From contig NZ_LOCN01000007.1 of assembly GCF_001574435.1 (NCBI RefSeq), forward strand, positions 287,186-351,185: 64,000 nucleotides of DNA, in the 5' to 3' direction. Of the stretch, positions 7,900 through 16,669 are shown one piece after another (position 1 is the stretch's first letter; each line of letters starts with the position of its first letter). Position numbers and translations under genes: made by a program. The DNA is from Moritella sp. JT01 (GTDB lineage: Bacteria; Pseudomonadota; Gammaproteobacteria; Enterobacterales; Moritellaceae). A model generated the notes under the pieces. The model saw only the letters and a program-made list of their open reading frames with translations. It was not told where the DNA came from and searched no databases.

Positions 7900-8286
7900 T
7901 CAAGCTAATGTGTTAGCAACTAACGCTGAATCTAAATATGCTCGAACCCGTACTATTTTATTACTCTCAAATTCACAAACCCAACAATAACGATTATGAA
8001 ATTCAGCCCCTTTTTTGGTTATTGAATTTGCGACCAATTCAACAGACGCAGAGCGCCCATCGGTTATACAAGAAAGTAACTTTAACGATAGAGGTGACTC
8101 TAATACTTCATTTAATTTTGAGATGGTGCCAGTAATGAAGTCTTGTTTTGATGTATAAATGCCTGCAAGCGGATGAGTACCCGTTACTTCCCAAACAACA
8201 TCATCACTCACATGTTCAAAAAAACCTTGAGGATTACCGTTTTCCAAATGCGAAAATATTTCAATTATCCATGCTTGATTAATCAT
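7900..8286 (-). CDS. SnoaL-like / NTF2-fold protein
   Basis: This 128-residue protein has the NTF2-like pattern: an N-terminal helix pair (WIIEIFSHLENGNPQGFFEHV), VSDDVVWEVTGTHPLAGIYT, then paired strands ending in NRYCWVCEFESNKIVRVRAY. Such proteins include SnoaL-type cyclases and many uncharacterised small-molecule-binding proteins. The reaction is unknown. The start is ATG with GGAGAGAACA upstream. The methyltransferase stop lies 23 bp upstream on the same strand, so the two may be co-transcribed. Confidence 0.75.
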   Translation of the reverse strand: MINQAWIIEIFSHLENGNPQGFFEHVSDDVVWEVTGTHPLAGIYTSKQDFITGTISKLNEVLESPLSLKLLSCITDGRSASVELVANSITKKGAEFHNRYCWVCEFESNKIVRVRAYLDSALVANTLA

Positions 8287-8309
8287 TGTTCTCTCCGTGT
8301 AATATTGTT

Positions 8310-9035
8310 TTACTTTACCGCTACGATTGTTTGAAATCCGTTGCTGTTACTTGATTCTTCGAGTTTAAACCCAATACTTAAAAGCTGGTTTTCAACCCAC
8401 TCTACAGACAGCCTAATCTTGCGATAACAGCTTTTATTCAGTTTCCATGTACCATTCGTTTTTATGTAAACAATGTCATGTATCTTAACCGTTGCAGGTT
8501 CATATTCTAAAAAACAAGTAAAGATGATATTTTCATCACTTCTCACAGGGATAAATCTATCCGTATCTTTGAGTTCAGCCGATAAGTCACGAAAAGTTAA
8601 AATCAACTTCCCACCATCCTCAAGTGAACTGAATGAATCTTGAAATATTTTTAAGGCATCATCTTTTGATTTTAGGTGCGTAATCGTATCCGTCATGCAA
8701 ACTATCAATTCACAGCTAGCACTGACATGATCTTTGAAATTCAAAATATCATCATTAATGGTAATGATCGGTTGGTTATTAGAATTAGACTTCAGCTCAT
8801 TCAATAATTTTTGGCTAAGATCTATTGCTGTTACATTAAAACCGAGCTCAGCCAAAGGGATCGATTGAAAGCCAGAACCAGCCCCTAAATCAACAGCGAT
8901 GCCAGAGGATGAGGGAGTAATATTTCTACTTTTAAAGAACTCTACATTATTGCTTTTAGCTTCATCAAACCCACCCATTAACCATGTATATACATCAGAT
9001 AATAAGCTTTCGTAATGCTCTTCAACAGTAACCAT
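8310..9035 (-). CDS. Class I SAM-dependent methyltransferase
   Basis: This 241-residue protein has SAM motif I VDLGAGSGFQSIPLAELG (residues about 48-65), an acidic strand-2 end VTAIDLS and the motif IV-like ELIVCMTDTITHL. A C-terminal beta-rich region follows, as in small-molecule methyltransferases. The acceptor is unknown. The start is ATG with AGGAG eight bases upstream. It lies upstream of the SnoaL-like gene on the same strand; such pairs occur in small-molecule tailoring, but no pathway is visible here. Confidence 0.8.
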   Translation of the reverse strand: MVTVEEHYESLLSDVYTWLMGGFDEAKSNNVEFFKSRNITPSSSGIAVDLGAGSGFQSIPLAELGFNVTAIDLSQKLLNELKSNSNNQPIITINDDILNFKDHVSASCELIVCMTDTITHLKSKDDALKIFQDSFSSLEDGGKLILTFRDLSAELKDTDRFIPVRSDENIIFTCFLEYEPATVKIHDIVYIKTNGTWKLNKSCYRKIRLSVEWVENQLLSIGFKLEESSNSNGFQTIVAVK

Positions 9036-9205
9036 TAATACTACTCCTGTGGTGTTTTTACCTCGCTACTAACTAGCAGCGAGGTAAGTTTAAGACCTAA
9101 CCTAAAGATGCCGTTAAGCCTGACTTAAGCCCTTCGTAGATGAATAATTTGATATGAAAAATACAATGAGGGGCGCTTATTTTACGCCTAATACTTCACC
9201 ATCAT

Positions 9206-10039
9206 TCATTTATTATGTTCAACTTTAACCCCGAAACAATGCTCTGCGGTTGGGAAATCGCCACCTCGAACGTCTCTTTCGTATTCAGCAAAAACTTCTT
9301 TGATTGTGCTACTTAAATCAATGTATTTTTTTGCAAATTTTGGAGTGAAATCAGAAAACAAGCCAAGAATATCCTCTGTAACTAGCACTTGGCCATCGCA
9401 TTCAGGTGAAGCACCAATTCCTATCGTTGGGATTTTAATTGCATTGGTGACTCGCTTCGCTGCATTTTCAAACACACCTTCTACAATTAATGAAAAAGCG
9501 CCTGCACTTTCAAACGCTTTTGCTTCCTGCACAAGCAGGTCTGCAGTTGCATCATCTCGGCCCTGAGCTCTAAACCCCCCCTGAGTATTTGCATGCTGTG
9601 GTCGTAACCCAATATGAGGCATGACAGGAATACCACGGTTTACAAGAAACTGAACCGTTTCAACCATTTCTAAACCACCTTCAATTTTTATAGCCTGTGC
9701 TCCAGTCTCAATTAAAACTCTTGATGCATTTCTATAAGCTATTTCTTTAGACTCCTGATAAGTGGCAAAAGGCATATCTATCACCACGCATGCTCGCTCA
9801 GCACCTCTTACGACCGCTGCCCCATGAGCAATCATCATATCCAAAGTAACAGGTAAAGTTGAATCGAAACCGTATGCCACCATACCTAAAGAATCACCAA
9901 CGATAATTAAGTCAACAAATTGATCCATCATTTGAGCCATCGGCTTTGTATATGCGGTAAGAGATACGATACTTCCCTTGCCTTTCATACTCTGGATCTT
10001 GGTTGTTGTTATTTTACTATTTGAAGTATGGGTACTCAT
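9206..10039 (-). CDS. panB: 3-methyl-2-oxobutanoate hydroxymethyltransferase
   Basis: This 277-residue enzyme transfers the hydroxymethyl group from 5,10-methylene-THF to ketoisovalerate, giving ketopantoate in the pantothenate/CoA pathway. Visible family blocks are SLTAYTKPMAQMMDQFVDLI, VGDSLGMVAYG, MIAHGAAVVRGAERACVV, DMPFATYQ, KIEGG, MPHIGLRPQ and PTIGIGASPECDGQVLV, covering the metal-binding aspartates and catalytic glutamate. The start is ATG at 10037-10039 after AAGGAATTTTT. Unlike most panB genes it has no panC neighbour and sits among accessory genes, so it may be a second or displaced copy. Confidence 0.92.
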   Translation of the reverse strand: MSTHTSNSKITTTKIQSMKGKGSIVSLTAYTKPMAQMMDQFVDLIIVGDSLGMVAYGFDSTLPVTLDMMIAHGAAVVRGAERACVVIDMPFATYQESKEIAYRNASRVLIETGAQAIKIEGGLEMVETVQFLVNRGIPVMPHIGLRPQHANTQGGFRAQGRDDATADLLVQEAKAFESAGAFSLIVEGVFENAAKRVTNAIKIPTIGIGASPECDGQVLVTEDILGLFSDFTPKFAKKYIDLSSTIKEVFAEYERDVRGGDFPTAEHCFGVKVEHNK

Positions 10040-10548
10040 AAAAATTCCTTTCACGTATGATTATTTTGAATTATTTCAGGACATAAGCGTCGAACTACCT
10101 TGCTCGACTTCCATTAGGCGTATCATTTCCCGTATAACTTGTGATACTTCGCCAGCAATTTAAAGAACGAAAAACACCACATACACTTATATTACAATGA
10201 GTTAACGACAATGCAATGTCAATTATACATTGTCGACACCGCTTATAACAGAATAATATTATTGATAATAAGTAGTTAAAAGTCGATTAATCTTAATTTC
10301 CGTAGTAAATAAGCCATAAATAATAAAAACATCCGCTATTTAAAGGCAAGTTCATCCTTGATACCAGCACGATTACCGGTAATGCGAATGAAGTAAGAAT
10401 GAAAATTGGATTCTATGTCGAAAGGAAAATAGACATATAAAAACGTGAAGATAACACCAATAAAATTAGTTACTTGGTATAAAACCCAATAGCGTCATCG
10501 TAGTTTTCAACAACTAACGCTACATTTCTGATTCTTTGTTCGATAGCT
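10040..10548. other. Intergenic region upstream of panB
   Basis: About 500 bp with no credible gene. A dyad CGACAATG / CATTGTCG (10206-10213 and 10228-10235) lies about 170 bp upstream of panB. Its right arm continues as ATTGTCGACA, sharing ten bases with the GntR-type palindrome upstream of the prp regulator in this window. A minus-strand frame of 27 codons around 10075-10160 (EVSQVIREMIRLMEVEQG) lacks a usual start and could be a remnant. Confidence 0.4.
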
Positions 10549-11349
10549 TTACTCACTTATTTTTCTCGCGATGACTAAACCATGGTTACTTGACCCTAGC
10601 AGAGACGGTTCATCACATGTTTTCAGATGATAGCTCAACCATGTTTGATATTGCGCAGGGGTAAAGTTGTTAACCCCTGACGATATATATCGCCCAAAGC
10701 CGTCTGTCGCTACATGACGTAATGTAGTAAAACCATGTGCGCTTACTAATTCTTCCACTTCAACTGGAGTAGCAAAGTAACCCACGTTGAAAAAACTATC
10801 AGCAAGCTGACTTGGAACCAAACCCGATTCAAAAAGCGTGGAGAGAATCTCTGGTGTAACCAGCTCTGGATATTGCTGAGCAAACATACCGGCAACGAAA
10901 TAACGCGAAATGTAGGCAACCGCTAACACACCATTCGGCTTTAGAATTCGATACGCTTCTGAGATCGCTTGGTCACGCTGTTCTTGAGTCTGCAAATGAT
11001 AGAGAGGCCCAAGAATAACGCAAAGGTCATGTGAATTGCTTTCAATAAACGGAACTGAACAAGCATTACCTTCATAAATTGAAAGTGTTAAACCTTGCTC
11101 TTCGGCTTTGCGCTTCAGAATGTTGACTTGATCAGGTACCAGTTCGACAGCCGTTGTATTACAACCCATTTTCGAAAAATTGAGAGAATATCGGCCGGTC
11201 GCAGCACCTAGTTCGATAACTTTTACGTTTGGAACAAGATACGCTTGCAGTGTATCCATTGTTGTATCAAATTCCATTTGAGTAATGAATTGCCGAGTAA
11301 GGCGACTATCTTCATTGGTATCTGTATATTGCTCTATTAATTCTTGCAT
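10549..11349 (-). CDS. Class I SAM-dependent methyltransferase
   Basis: This 266-residue protein contains SAM motif I KVIELGAATGRYSLNFSKMG, post-I TTAVELVPDQV and the Methyltransf_11-like block VILGPLYHLQTQEQRDQAI / YRILKPNGVLAVAYISRY. The product of methylation is unknown. The start is ATG at 11347-11349 after AAAGGAAGTAT; an ATG ten codons upstream is less well placed. It is distinct from the methyltransferase at 8310-9035, and is followed upstream by a GNAT and a deaminase gene on the same strand. Confidence 0.82.
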   Translation of the reverse strand: MQELIEQYTDTNEDSRLTRQFITQMEFDTTMDTLQAYLVPNVKVIELGAATGRYSLNFSKMGCNTTAVELVPDQVNILKRKAEEQGLTLSIYEGNACSVPFIESNSHDLCVILGPLYHLQTQEQRDQAISEAYRILKPNGVLAVAYISRYFVAGMFAQQYPELVTPEILSTLFESGLVPSQLADSFFNVGYFATPVEVEELVSAHGFTTLRHVATDGFGRYISSGVNNFTPAQYQTWLSYHLKTCDEPSLLGSSNHGLVIARKISE

Positions 11350-11414
11350 GATACTTCCTTTTACAAGATTCGTTGACATAATCCAACAACCAAACGTCAG
11401 CTAGATATCACTTA

Positions 11415-11906
11415 TTAACCTTTTGCAGGCTCGATTATATGGACAGCGGTCCACCTCATTACCGTTGTTAATATTTCATAGTGGTTAGCCTGATGTAACG
11501 CTTTAAAACCATGCTTTTTATAAAGCGCTATATTATGAGTCTCACACTGCAAATATAATTGCTGAATCCCTAAACTCACGGCTTTGCTTTTAGCCCCTGA
11601 GATTAATAAACCTCCAATGCCACGCCCTCGACTTAAAGGGTCAACAAAGACACCGCCTAACCAGTACTCATATTCTGGATAGTTGGCATTTTCACGGTAC
11701 TTTAGTTCAACAATACCAACAAGTTCGCTATTCTCATGAGCCACGATTGCTAACGGAATGGCTGTGCGATTAACCGATTTTTCAACCACTTTTTCTAACA
11801 CCATATTTACGGTCATATTTGGAAACACGTGAGCCCACTCACTGTAATACCATTGAGCTATTTTCTTTGCTTCATGCGGATGATCCGCGAGTAATGTTAT
11901 TTCCAT
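11415..11906 (-). CDS. GNAT family N-acetyltransferase
   Basis: This 163-residue GNAT carries the acetyl-CoA-binding block YWLGGVFVDPLSRGRGIGGL (R-G-x-G-x-G type), then LYLQCETHNIALYKKHGFKA, the typical motif B with the terminal Y-x-x-x-G-F. The acceptor amine is unknown; similar proteins are often drug- or metabolite-acetylating. The start is ATG after CGAGGATAT. It lies 12 bp downstream of the cytidine-deaminase-like gene and is probably co-transcribed with it. Confidence 0.85.
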   Translation of the reverse strand: MEITLLADHPHEAKKIAQWYYSEWAHVFPNMTVNMVLEKVVEKSVNRTAIPLAIVAHENSELVGIVELKYRENANYPEYEYWLGGVFVDPLSRGRGIGGLLISGAKSKAVSLGIQQLYLQCETHNIALYKKHGFKALHQANHYEILTTVMRWTAVHIIEPAKG

Positions 11907-11918
11907 ATATCCTCGTTG

Positions 11919-12329
11919 CTATAGCATTGCACCATTTACCACTGACCAATGGTGTGGCATTAATTCACGAAGTGACTTAAAGATTAGCGCGTTGTCTGAT
12001 GTGCTAATTGCAGCCTGAACATCCCCCCCCCAATGCACCAAACGCTCTTGGCAAATACCACAAGGGGACAAAATAAGGAACTCACTAGATTCGTCTTCAC
12101 GACATATACATAACGAGTGAGTCACGGCTTCATTTAATTTGTGTGCTTCTAAATAAGCGCCTACTTCCATGCAAAGAGACAAACCGTCGTTTTTAACATC
12201 CGGTGCAACACTCGTTAAAATATGACCTGATTCAGTACGCACTGCAGCAGCACCGCCCCAGCCTGTAGGGTATCGACTTTTAATAAGGTCAACAGCCGCC
12301 TTATACAACCCCTTACCAATATCATCCAT
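11919..12329 (-). CDS. Cytidine/blasticidin-deaminase-like zinc enzyme
   Basis: This 136-residue protein belongs to the cytidine deaminase fold. The catalytic glutamate motif appears as LCMEVGAYLEAH (C-x-E) and the second zinc motif as SPCGICQERL (P-C-x-x-C), giving the three-cysteine zinc site of small tetrameric CDAs. The GWGGAAAVRTESG strand precedes. The substrate may be cytidine or another aminopyrimidine. The start is ATG after AAAGGAAC. Confidence 0.8.
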   Translation of the reverse strand: MDDIGKGLYKAAVDLIKSRYPTGWGGAAAVRTESGHILTSVAPDVKNDGLSLCMEVGAYLEAHKLNEAVTHSLCICREDESSEFLILSPCGICQERLVHWGGDVQAAISTSDNALIFKSLRELMPHHWSVVNGAML

Positions 12330-12441
12330 GTTCCTTTAATTCCTTTTGTGCAATAACCAGTACTCATAACGTTATTAGGCTATCTTCTTCGATAGCATAC
12401 CTAAAAGCAGTTTCTTGTTGAGTATCAATACAAGTGTCGGG

Positions 12442-12924
12442 TTACCAGGTGCTATCTAAATCGTTCGCGTATAACAGAATAGCGCGCTGGTATTCTTTAA
12501 TTGACTCACTGCTTGTTGTTGAAACTAATAGTTCAAGCAACAATGCTGTAGCGTCTTTATGGCGACCTAAATTATACAAACACATCGCATAAAAAGGTTG
12601 GATTTCAAGTTTGTCTGGATATTCAGCAAGAGTTTGCTCAAAGTACTGTAGCGATTCTTTATAGTGCCCCATACTTCTATAAGTGCTAGCTAGACCAAAC
12701 AAGGTATCGAATCGCTCAATATCAGATAGAGAGCCTAACAACGCCGATTTGTAGTGAGTAATAGCACTTTTCTCTTTACCTTCGTTATCGTAAGACCAAG
12801 CCATTTGTAAATTAGCTTTTGCTGCATAAGTATCGTCGGATAATAATGTAGCAAGTAAAATTCTAGATTCTTCGTACTTACCTGCTTCACGCAACTCAAT
12901 CGCTTTTTCTATGATTAATTCCAT
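12442..12924 (-). CDS. TPR-repeat protein
   Basis: This 160-residue soluble protein consists of about four tetratricopeptide-like units, for example AKANLQMAWSYDNEGKEKSA, FDTLFGLASTYRSMGHYKES and LEIQPFYAMCLYNLGRHKDA. It is probably a protein-binding scaffold. Its ATG overlaps the stop of the LysE-type gene as TAATG, so it is likely translationally coupled to that exporter gene. No enzymatic motif is visible. Confidence 0.8.
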   Translation of the reverse strand: MELIIEKAIELREAGKYEESRILLATLLSDDTYAAKANLQMAWSYDNEGKEKSAITHYKSALLGSLSDIERFDTLFGLASTYRSMGHYKESLQYFEQTLAEYPDKLEIQPFYAMCLYNLGRHKDATALLLELLVSTTSSESIKEYQRAILLYANDLDSTW

Positions 12925-13535
12925 TATTTACTCGATGCAGCCAAGCCTACGCCAAAGCACATGAAAACACTGCCACTCACTTTATTAAGCGCTTTTCTGC
13001 CCTTTGGTTCTAATAATTTATTTTTAGCAAAGCTTGCCACAAAGGCATAGCCACTATGGATGATGATAACTAAACAGCAAAATGTTAAAGATAAAGTCAT
13101 AAATTGACTTATATAACTCCCTTGAGAGTCAATAAATTGCGGAAATAAGGACATAAAAAATAATATGGGTTTGGGATTTGAGAGAGTAAGAGAAAGTCCT
13201 TCGAGATAACATTTTGCATTCGATTTCGCTTTCAGTTCGACACGGGAATTTAAGGGCACTTGCGCTCCCCACATCTTTATCCCCAGATAAATTAAATAGG
13301 CTGCCCCAATCAATTTCACCGCGGTAAATGCTGCGGCTGAGGTTGCCAAAATAACGCCGATACTTGTTGCAGAAAGAACTGAAACAGTTAGCACCCCAGT
13401 GGCAATACCAAATATGCCAGAAAGAGTATTCGAAGCCCCCCTTTGTATTGCGTTATTTATAGTTAAGATAACACCAGGACCGGGGCTGGCAATAGTAAGC
13501 GTAGCCACGACAACATACATTAAATAATTTTCCAC
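12924..13535 (-). CDS. LysE/RhtB family amino-acid exporter
   Basis: This 203-residue membrane protein has about six helices. It begins YVVVATLTIASPGPGVILTI, the LysE/RhtB signature with the conserved SPGP, and continues with GAAYLIYLGIKMW and LTLSNPKPILFFMSLFPQFI (NPK motif). It should export an amino acid or related metabolite across the inner membrane. The start is GTG after AAGGATAAGTT. The stop overlaps the TPR gene start by one base. Confidence 0.88.
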   Translation of the reverse strand: MENYLMYVVVATLTIASPGPGVILTINNAIQRGASNTLSGIFGIATGVLTVSVLSATSIGVILATSAAAFTAVKLIGAAYLIYLGIKMWGAQVPLNSRVELKAKSNAKCYLEGLSLTLSNPKPILFFMSLFPQFIDSQGSYISQFMTLSLTFCCLVIIIHSGYAFVASFAKNKLLEPKGRKALNKVSGSVFMCFGVGLAASSK

Positions 13536-13680
13536 AACTTATCCTTATTGAAATATGCGACAGGAATCGTTCACAGCGACAACAATTTAATTGTCTTTAT
13601 GAACAACACCTTACCAATTTAATTCAACAAGGTAAACGGTCAGCGACCACTGATAGCAACGCTATTGACAACTTAGTTTA

Positions 13681-14184
13681 TTATGCCGATTTACCCACAG
13701 ATAGAGTCACTAATCTTTCGTCGTTATAGATCACAACTGAATAATCAGCATTCATACCTAGTTTTTCTAGAATTTTAATCGATGGGATATTTTCTTTTAC
13801 AGCCACGCCATATATTTTCATATGTTGACCTAAAGCAAAAGTATACTCTAAAACAGATTTTGCGGCTTCATACGCATAACCTTTACCTTGGGCATTTTGC
13901 TTAAACCCAAATCTAATATCACTGTATTCAAAATTAGGAGAAACCTCTATTCCCGCATAGCCAAGCTTAACGTTTGGATTATGCTTTAGGTATACAACAA
14001 ATGAACCAAAACCTTGCTTCCAATGCTCGACTCTTTTCACCACATGCTGGAGAATTTCTTCATCATTGTAGGGTTCACCTTTTGGAAGATATAGACTCAT
14101 AAGCGGGCAAGTCATTATGTCTTTATAGAGATCAAAATCTGCTATTGTGACGGGTTTTAATATCAACCTTTCTGTTTCAATCAT
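13681..14184 (-). CDS. RimJ/RimL-type GNAT N-acetyltransferase
   Basis: This 167-residue GNAT starts MIETERLILKPVTIADFDLY, typical of the Acetyltransf_3 (RimJ/RimL) group. It carries FGFKQNAQGKGYAYEAAKSV as the acetyl-CoA loop and GVAVKENIPSIKILEKLGM at the end. These enzymes acetylate protein N-termini or small amines; the target is unknown. ATG at 14182-14184 is preferred over the TTG at 14196. It lies 4 bp after the stop of another GNAT gene. Confidence 0.82.
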   Translation of the reverse strand: MIETERLILKPVTIADFDLYKDIMTCPLMSLYLPKGEPYNDEEILQHVVKRVEHWKQGFGSFVVYLKHNPNVKLGYAGIEVSPNFEYSDIRFGFKQNAQGKGYAYEAAKSVLEYTFALGQHMKIYGVAVKENIPSIKILEKLGMNADYSVVIYNDERLVTLSVGKSA

Positions 14185-14188
14185 ATCG

Positions 14189-14653
14189 CTATCCAAGCCT
14201 CAAACGTTCAAGTAACTGATGGCGCTTAATCTCTAAACTTAGTACGCCTTTGTTTCTGTCTACTTCCTTAAATCCCAGCGAAAAATACTGATATTTCGCC
14301 ACGTTATTTTCGAAGACACAACATGACAGTTGGGAGTCGTGGTCAACATAATCCTGCTCTGTTGTAAGTACGGCTTTTAACAAACGAAATCCACACAAAC
14401 CATTTTGATATTCTCGAGATATTTGAAGTGAGTGAATAGTTTGGTTGTTTGTTGACACATCATAAGCAATAAACCCTATAACATGACATCCAGATTCAGC
14501 AACTAATACCGTCTTAGACATGTAATGCTTAATAATCGACTCTCTATTCCAATCGAGTCCCAATGCTTGTTGCATTGAGAACATGTTTGCTTCTATCAGT
14601 TGGTAGATATGATCCCAATCCACACTAGAAACTTGTCTTATTTTCACCACCAA
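14189..14653 (-). CDS. GNAT-like N-acetyltransferase
   Basis: This protein of about 154 residues has GNAT features: an internal strand HVIGFIAYDVSTN, the loop SREYQNGLCGFRLLKAVL where the usual R-x-x-G-x-G is weakened to QNGLCG, and the C-terminal VFENNVAKYQYFSLGFKEVD. It is more divergent than its neighbours. The start is uncertain (TTG at 14653, or GTG at 14650 or 14647). It lies 7 bp after the YqhA-like gene and just before another GNAT, so the three may form one operon. Confidence 0.7.
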   Translation of the reverse strand: MVVKIRQVSSVDWDHIYQLIEANMFSMQQALGLDWNRESIIKHYMSKTVLVAESGCHVIGFIAYDVSTNNQTIHSLQISREYQNGLCGFRLLKAVLTTEQDYVDHDSQLSCCVFENNVAKYQYFSLGFKEVDRNKGVLSLEIKRHQLLERLRLG

Positions 14654-14660
14654 CTACACC

Positions 14661-15203
14661 CTACTCATCTTTATGACTACTGTTCTTGTCATTCAAATCC
14701 AAGAACTTTAATGCCAGTGCTAAGAGCAAAATCGAAATAGGTAAAATCAATATTTCCCAGCTTAAGTCATTCAAGTTAATTAAGATCATTTCTAAAAACT
14801 TAACAAACAAAATAATCACGATCACTTCGCCCAAGATATTCTTTAAATGGCCAATGTCTGGGGTTTTGATCCAGCTTAATACGGTTGGAATATTGTTTAG
14901 TTTTTTATCCGTGATGAATAACGTGAATACACCATGCGCAAAGATGAATAGTACCAAGGCAATCAAGAAGGTATCTAAACCTTTAATCAAGTAAGCGGTG
15001 GCAATATCCGCGGAATCAAGATGGGCTAATGTTTCGTCTGGAATATAGCCAAACGCAACGGCAGTAAAGGCATAATACGTTTTGATTGCCCCCACGACAA
15101 ACAATAACAAAGAACCAAATAATGAGCAGATAATTGCTATCCAACTTATAAATCTGAAGATAAAGAATATATCCTTCATTCTTTTAACACTGTGGTTTTT
15201 CAT
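14661..15203 (-). CDS. YqhA family (UPF0114) membrane protein
   Basis: This 180-residue protein has four hydrophobic helices: FISWIAIICSLFGSLLLFVV, YLIKGLDTFLIALVLFIFA, GEVIVIILFVKFLEMILI and WEILILPISILLLALALKFL. The loop HGVFTLFI followed by a lysine-rich stretch matches UPF0114/YqhA. Its function is unknown. It is an inner-membrane protein with a charged C-terminal tail (KFLDLNDKNSSHKDE). The start is ATG after CGGAGTAAAA. It heads the minus-strand gene run. Confidence 0.85.
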   Translation of the reverse strand: MKNHSVKRMKDIFFIFRFISWIAIICSLFGSLLLFVVGAIKTYYAFTAVAFGYIPDETLAHLDSADIATAYLIKGLDTFLIALVLFIFAHGVFTLFITDKKLNNIPTVLSWIKTPDIGHLKNILGEVIVIILFVKFLEMILINLNDLSWEILILPISILLLALALKFLDLNDKNSSHKDE

Positions 15204-15439
15204 TTTTACTCCGATTCTTGGTTATTACTATTTCATGTGTCTAAACAGCGAACTATCGCGTTAATAGCGGGCAATATATAGCGTTTTTCGTTCTTGAACA
15301 AGATTAATTAACCCAGTGAAGTATAGATGATATTAGTCTCGAAGACTGTTACAGCTGAGTAATAGTAATTTACTATTTTTAGGGATTATCAATAACTAAG
15401 ACATAGATATAATGCTGCCATCAGATTTAGTTACACAGA

Positions 15440-16669
15440 ATGGTAAAGCATATTATGTTAAGAATTGTTGTTGTAGGTGGTGGCGCAGCTGGCCTTGAAT
15501 TAGTGACCCGGTTAGGCCGTAATAAACGCCACGAAGTCATGCTCGTTGAGCCGTCTTCACATCACTTCTGGAAGCCTCGCCTACATGAAATCGCGGCGGG
15601 TACCTTTGATGCAGAGTTGGATGCAGTGAGTTATTTCCAACATGCCGAATGTAATGGTTATACCCACATTCAAGATGCGATGACAGGATTAGACCGCGAC
15701 AGCAAAATCATCCGTTTACGTGGTATGAATAGTGGTCCAACGAAACTGCAATACGATTACTTAGTCATGGCTGTTGGTGCGATCAGTAATGATTTTAAAA
15801 CACCGGGTGTGAGTGAACATTGTTTGTTTTTAGATTCATCAGGGCAAGCAGAACTGGCTTGGCAACAAATCAAACAACAACTAAAAGCCACAGGTACACG
15901 TCGTATATCTATTGTTGGTGCTGGCGCAACAGGCGTAGAACTCGCCGCCGAACTTGCGAAGGTAAGCAGTAAATTACAGCGTTATAGACAAGCATCAGAA
16001 TTTGAAATTACCTTAGTCGAAGCAGCAGACCGTGTGTTACCCAATAGTCCAGAGTGTATGTCAGAAAAGGTGCAGGAAGCACTTAAGCAACAAGGCATCA
16101 CCATTCGCACTGAAACGCGTGTACAACGTGCTGAAGCAGGCAAATTAATCACATCGGAAAACGAAGTAATTCCAGCTGATCTACAGATATGGGCAGCAGG
16201 TATTAAATGTGCTGAATGGTTAACCAAGCTCGACGGATTAGAGACAAACCGTTTAAACCAATTAATCGTTAATCCAACCCTACAGTCTAGCCTTGATGAC
16301 GGTATTTTTGTGATAGGTGATAATGCGCAGTGTACGCAACCTGACGGTAGTTTTGTGCCACCGCGTGCGCAAGCAGCTAACCAAGCAGCGACACATTTAG
16401 CAAAACAGTTTAATCGAATGCTAAAAGACAAACCATTACAGCCGTTTATCTATAACGATGGTGGTATGGTTATCGCTGTCGGACACGACAATGCCGTTGG
16501 CGCTTTAATGAATAATAGGCTCGTATTGAAAGGACGTTTAATCCGACATTTATACGATACGATATTTCGTTTACACCAACGCGTGCTATTTAGCTGGGGA
16601 CGCGTAACAGCACTCGTGGTACTAAAACGTATCAAAGCTATACTAAATCCCTATTATAAAAGCTTTTAA
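15440..16669 (+). CDS. Type II NADH dehydrogenase-like FAD oxidoreductase
   Basis: This protein of about 409 residues has two Rossmann motifs. The FAD site is IVVVGGGAAGLELVTRLG at the N-terminus and the NAD(P) site is RISIVGAGATGVELAAELA around residue 155. The second FAD-binding motif is DDGIFVIGDNAQ, followed by PPRAQAANQAATHLA. The order fits NDH-2, a non-pumping membrane-associated dehydrogenase that passes electrons to quinone. The start is either GTG/ATG at 15440 or ATG at 15455 (MLRIVV). It is convergent with the LprI-like gene, overlapping it by 4 bp. Confidence 0.82.
   Translation: MVKHIMLRIVVVGGGAAGLELVTRLGRNKRHEVMLVEPSSHHFWKPRLHEIAAGTFDAELDAVSYFQHAECNGYTHIQDAMTGLDRDSKIIRLRGMNSGPTKLQYDYLVMAVGAISNDFKTPGVSEHCLFLDSSGQAELAWQQIKQQLKATGTRRISIVGAGATGVELAAELAKVSSKLQRYRQASEFEITLVEAADRVLPNSPECMSEKVQEALKQQGITIRTETRVQRAEAGKLITSENEVIPADLQIWAAGIKCAEWLTKLDGLETNRLNQLIVNPTLQSSLDDGIFVIGDNAQCTQPDGSFVPPRAQAANQAATHLAKQFNRMLKDKPLQPFIYNDGGMVIAVGHDNAVGALMNNRLVLKGRLIRHLYDTIFRLHQRVLFSWGRVTALVVLKRIKAILNPYYKSF

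Noticed and set aside
5812-15203. Integron cassette array
   Set aside because: Gene content and orientation fit, but I found no attC-like palindromes between genes and no intI. Kept only as a weak observation about cargo.
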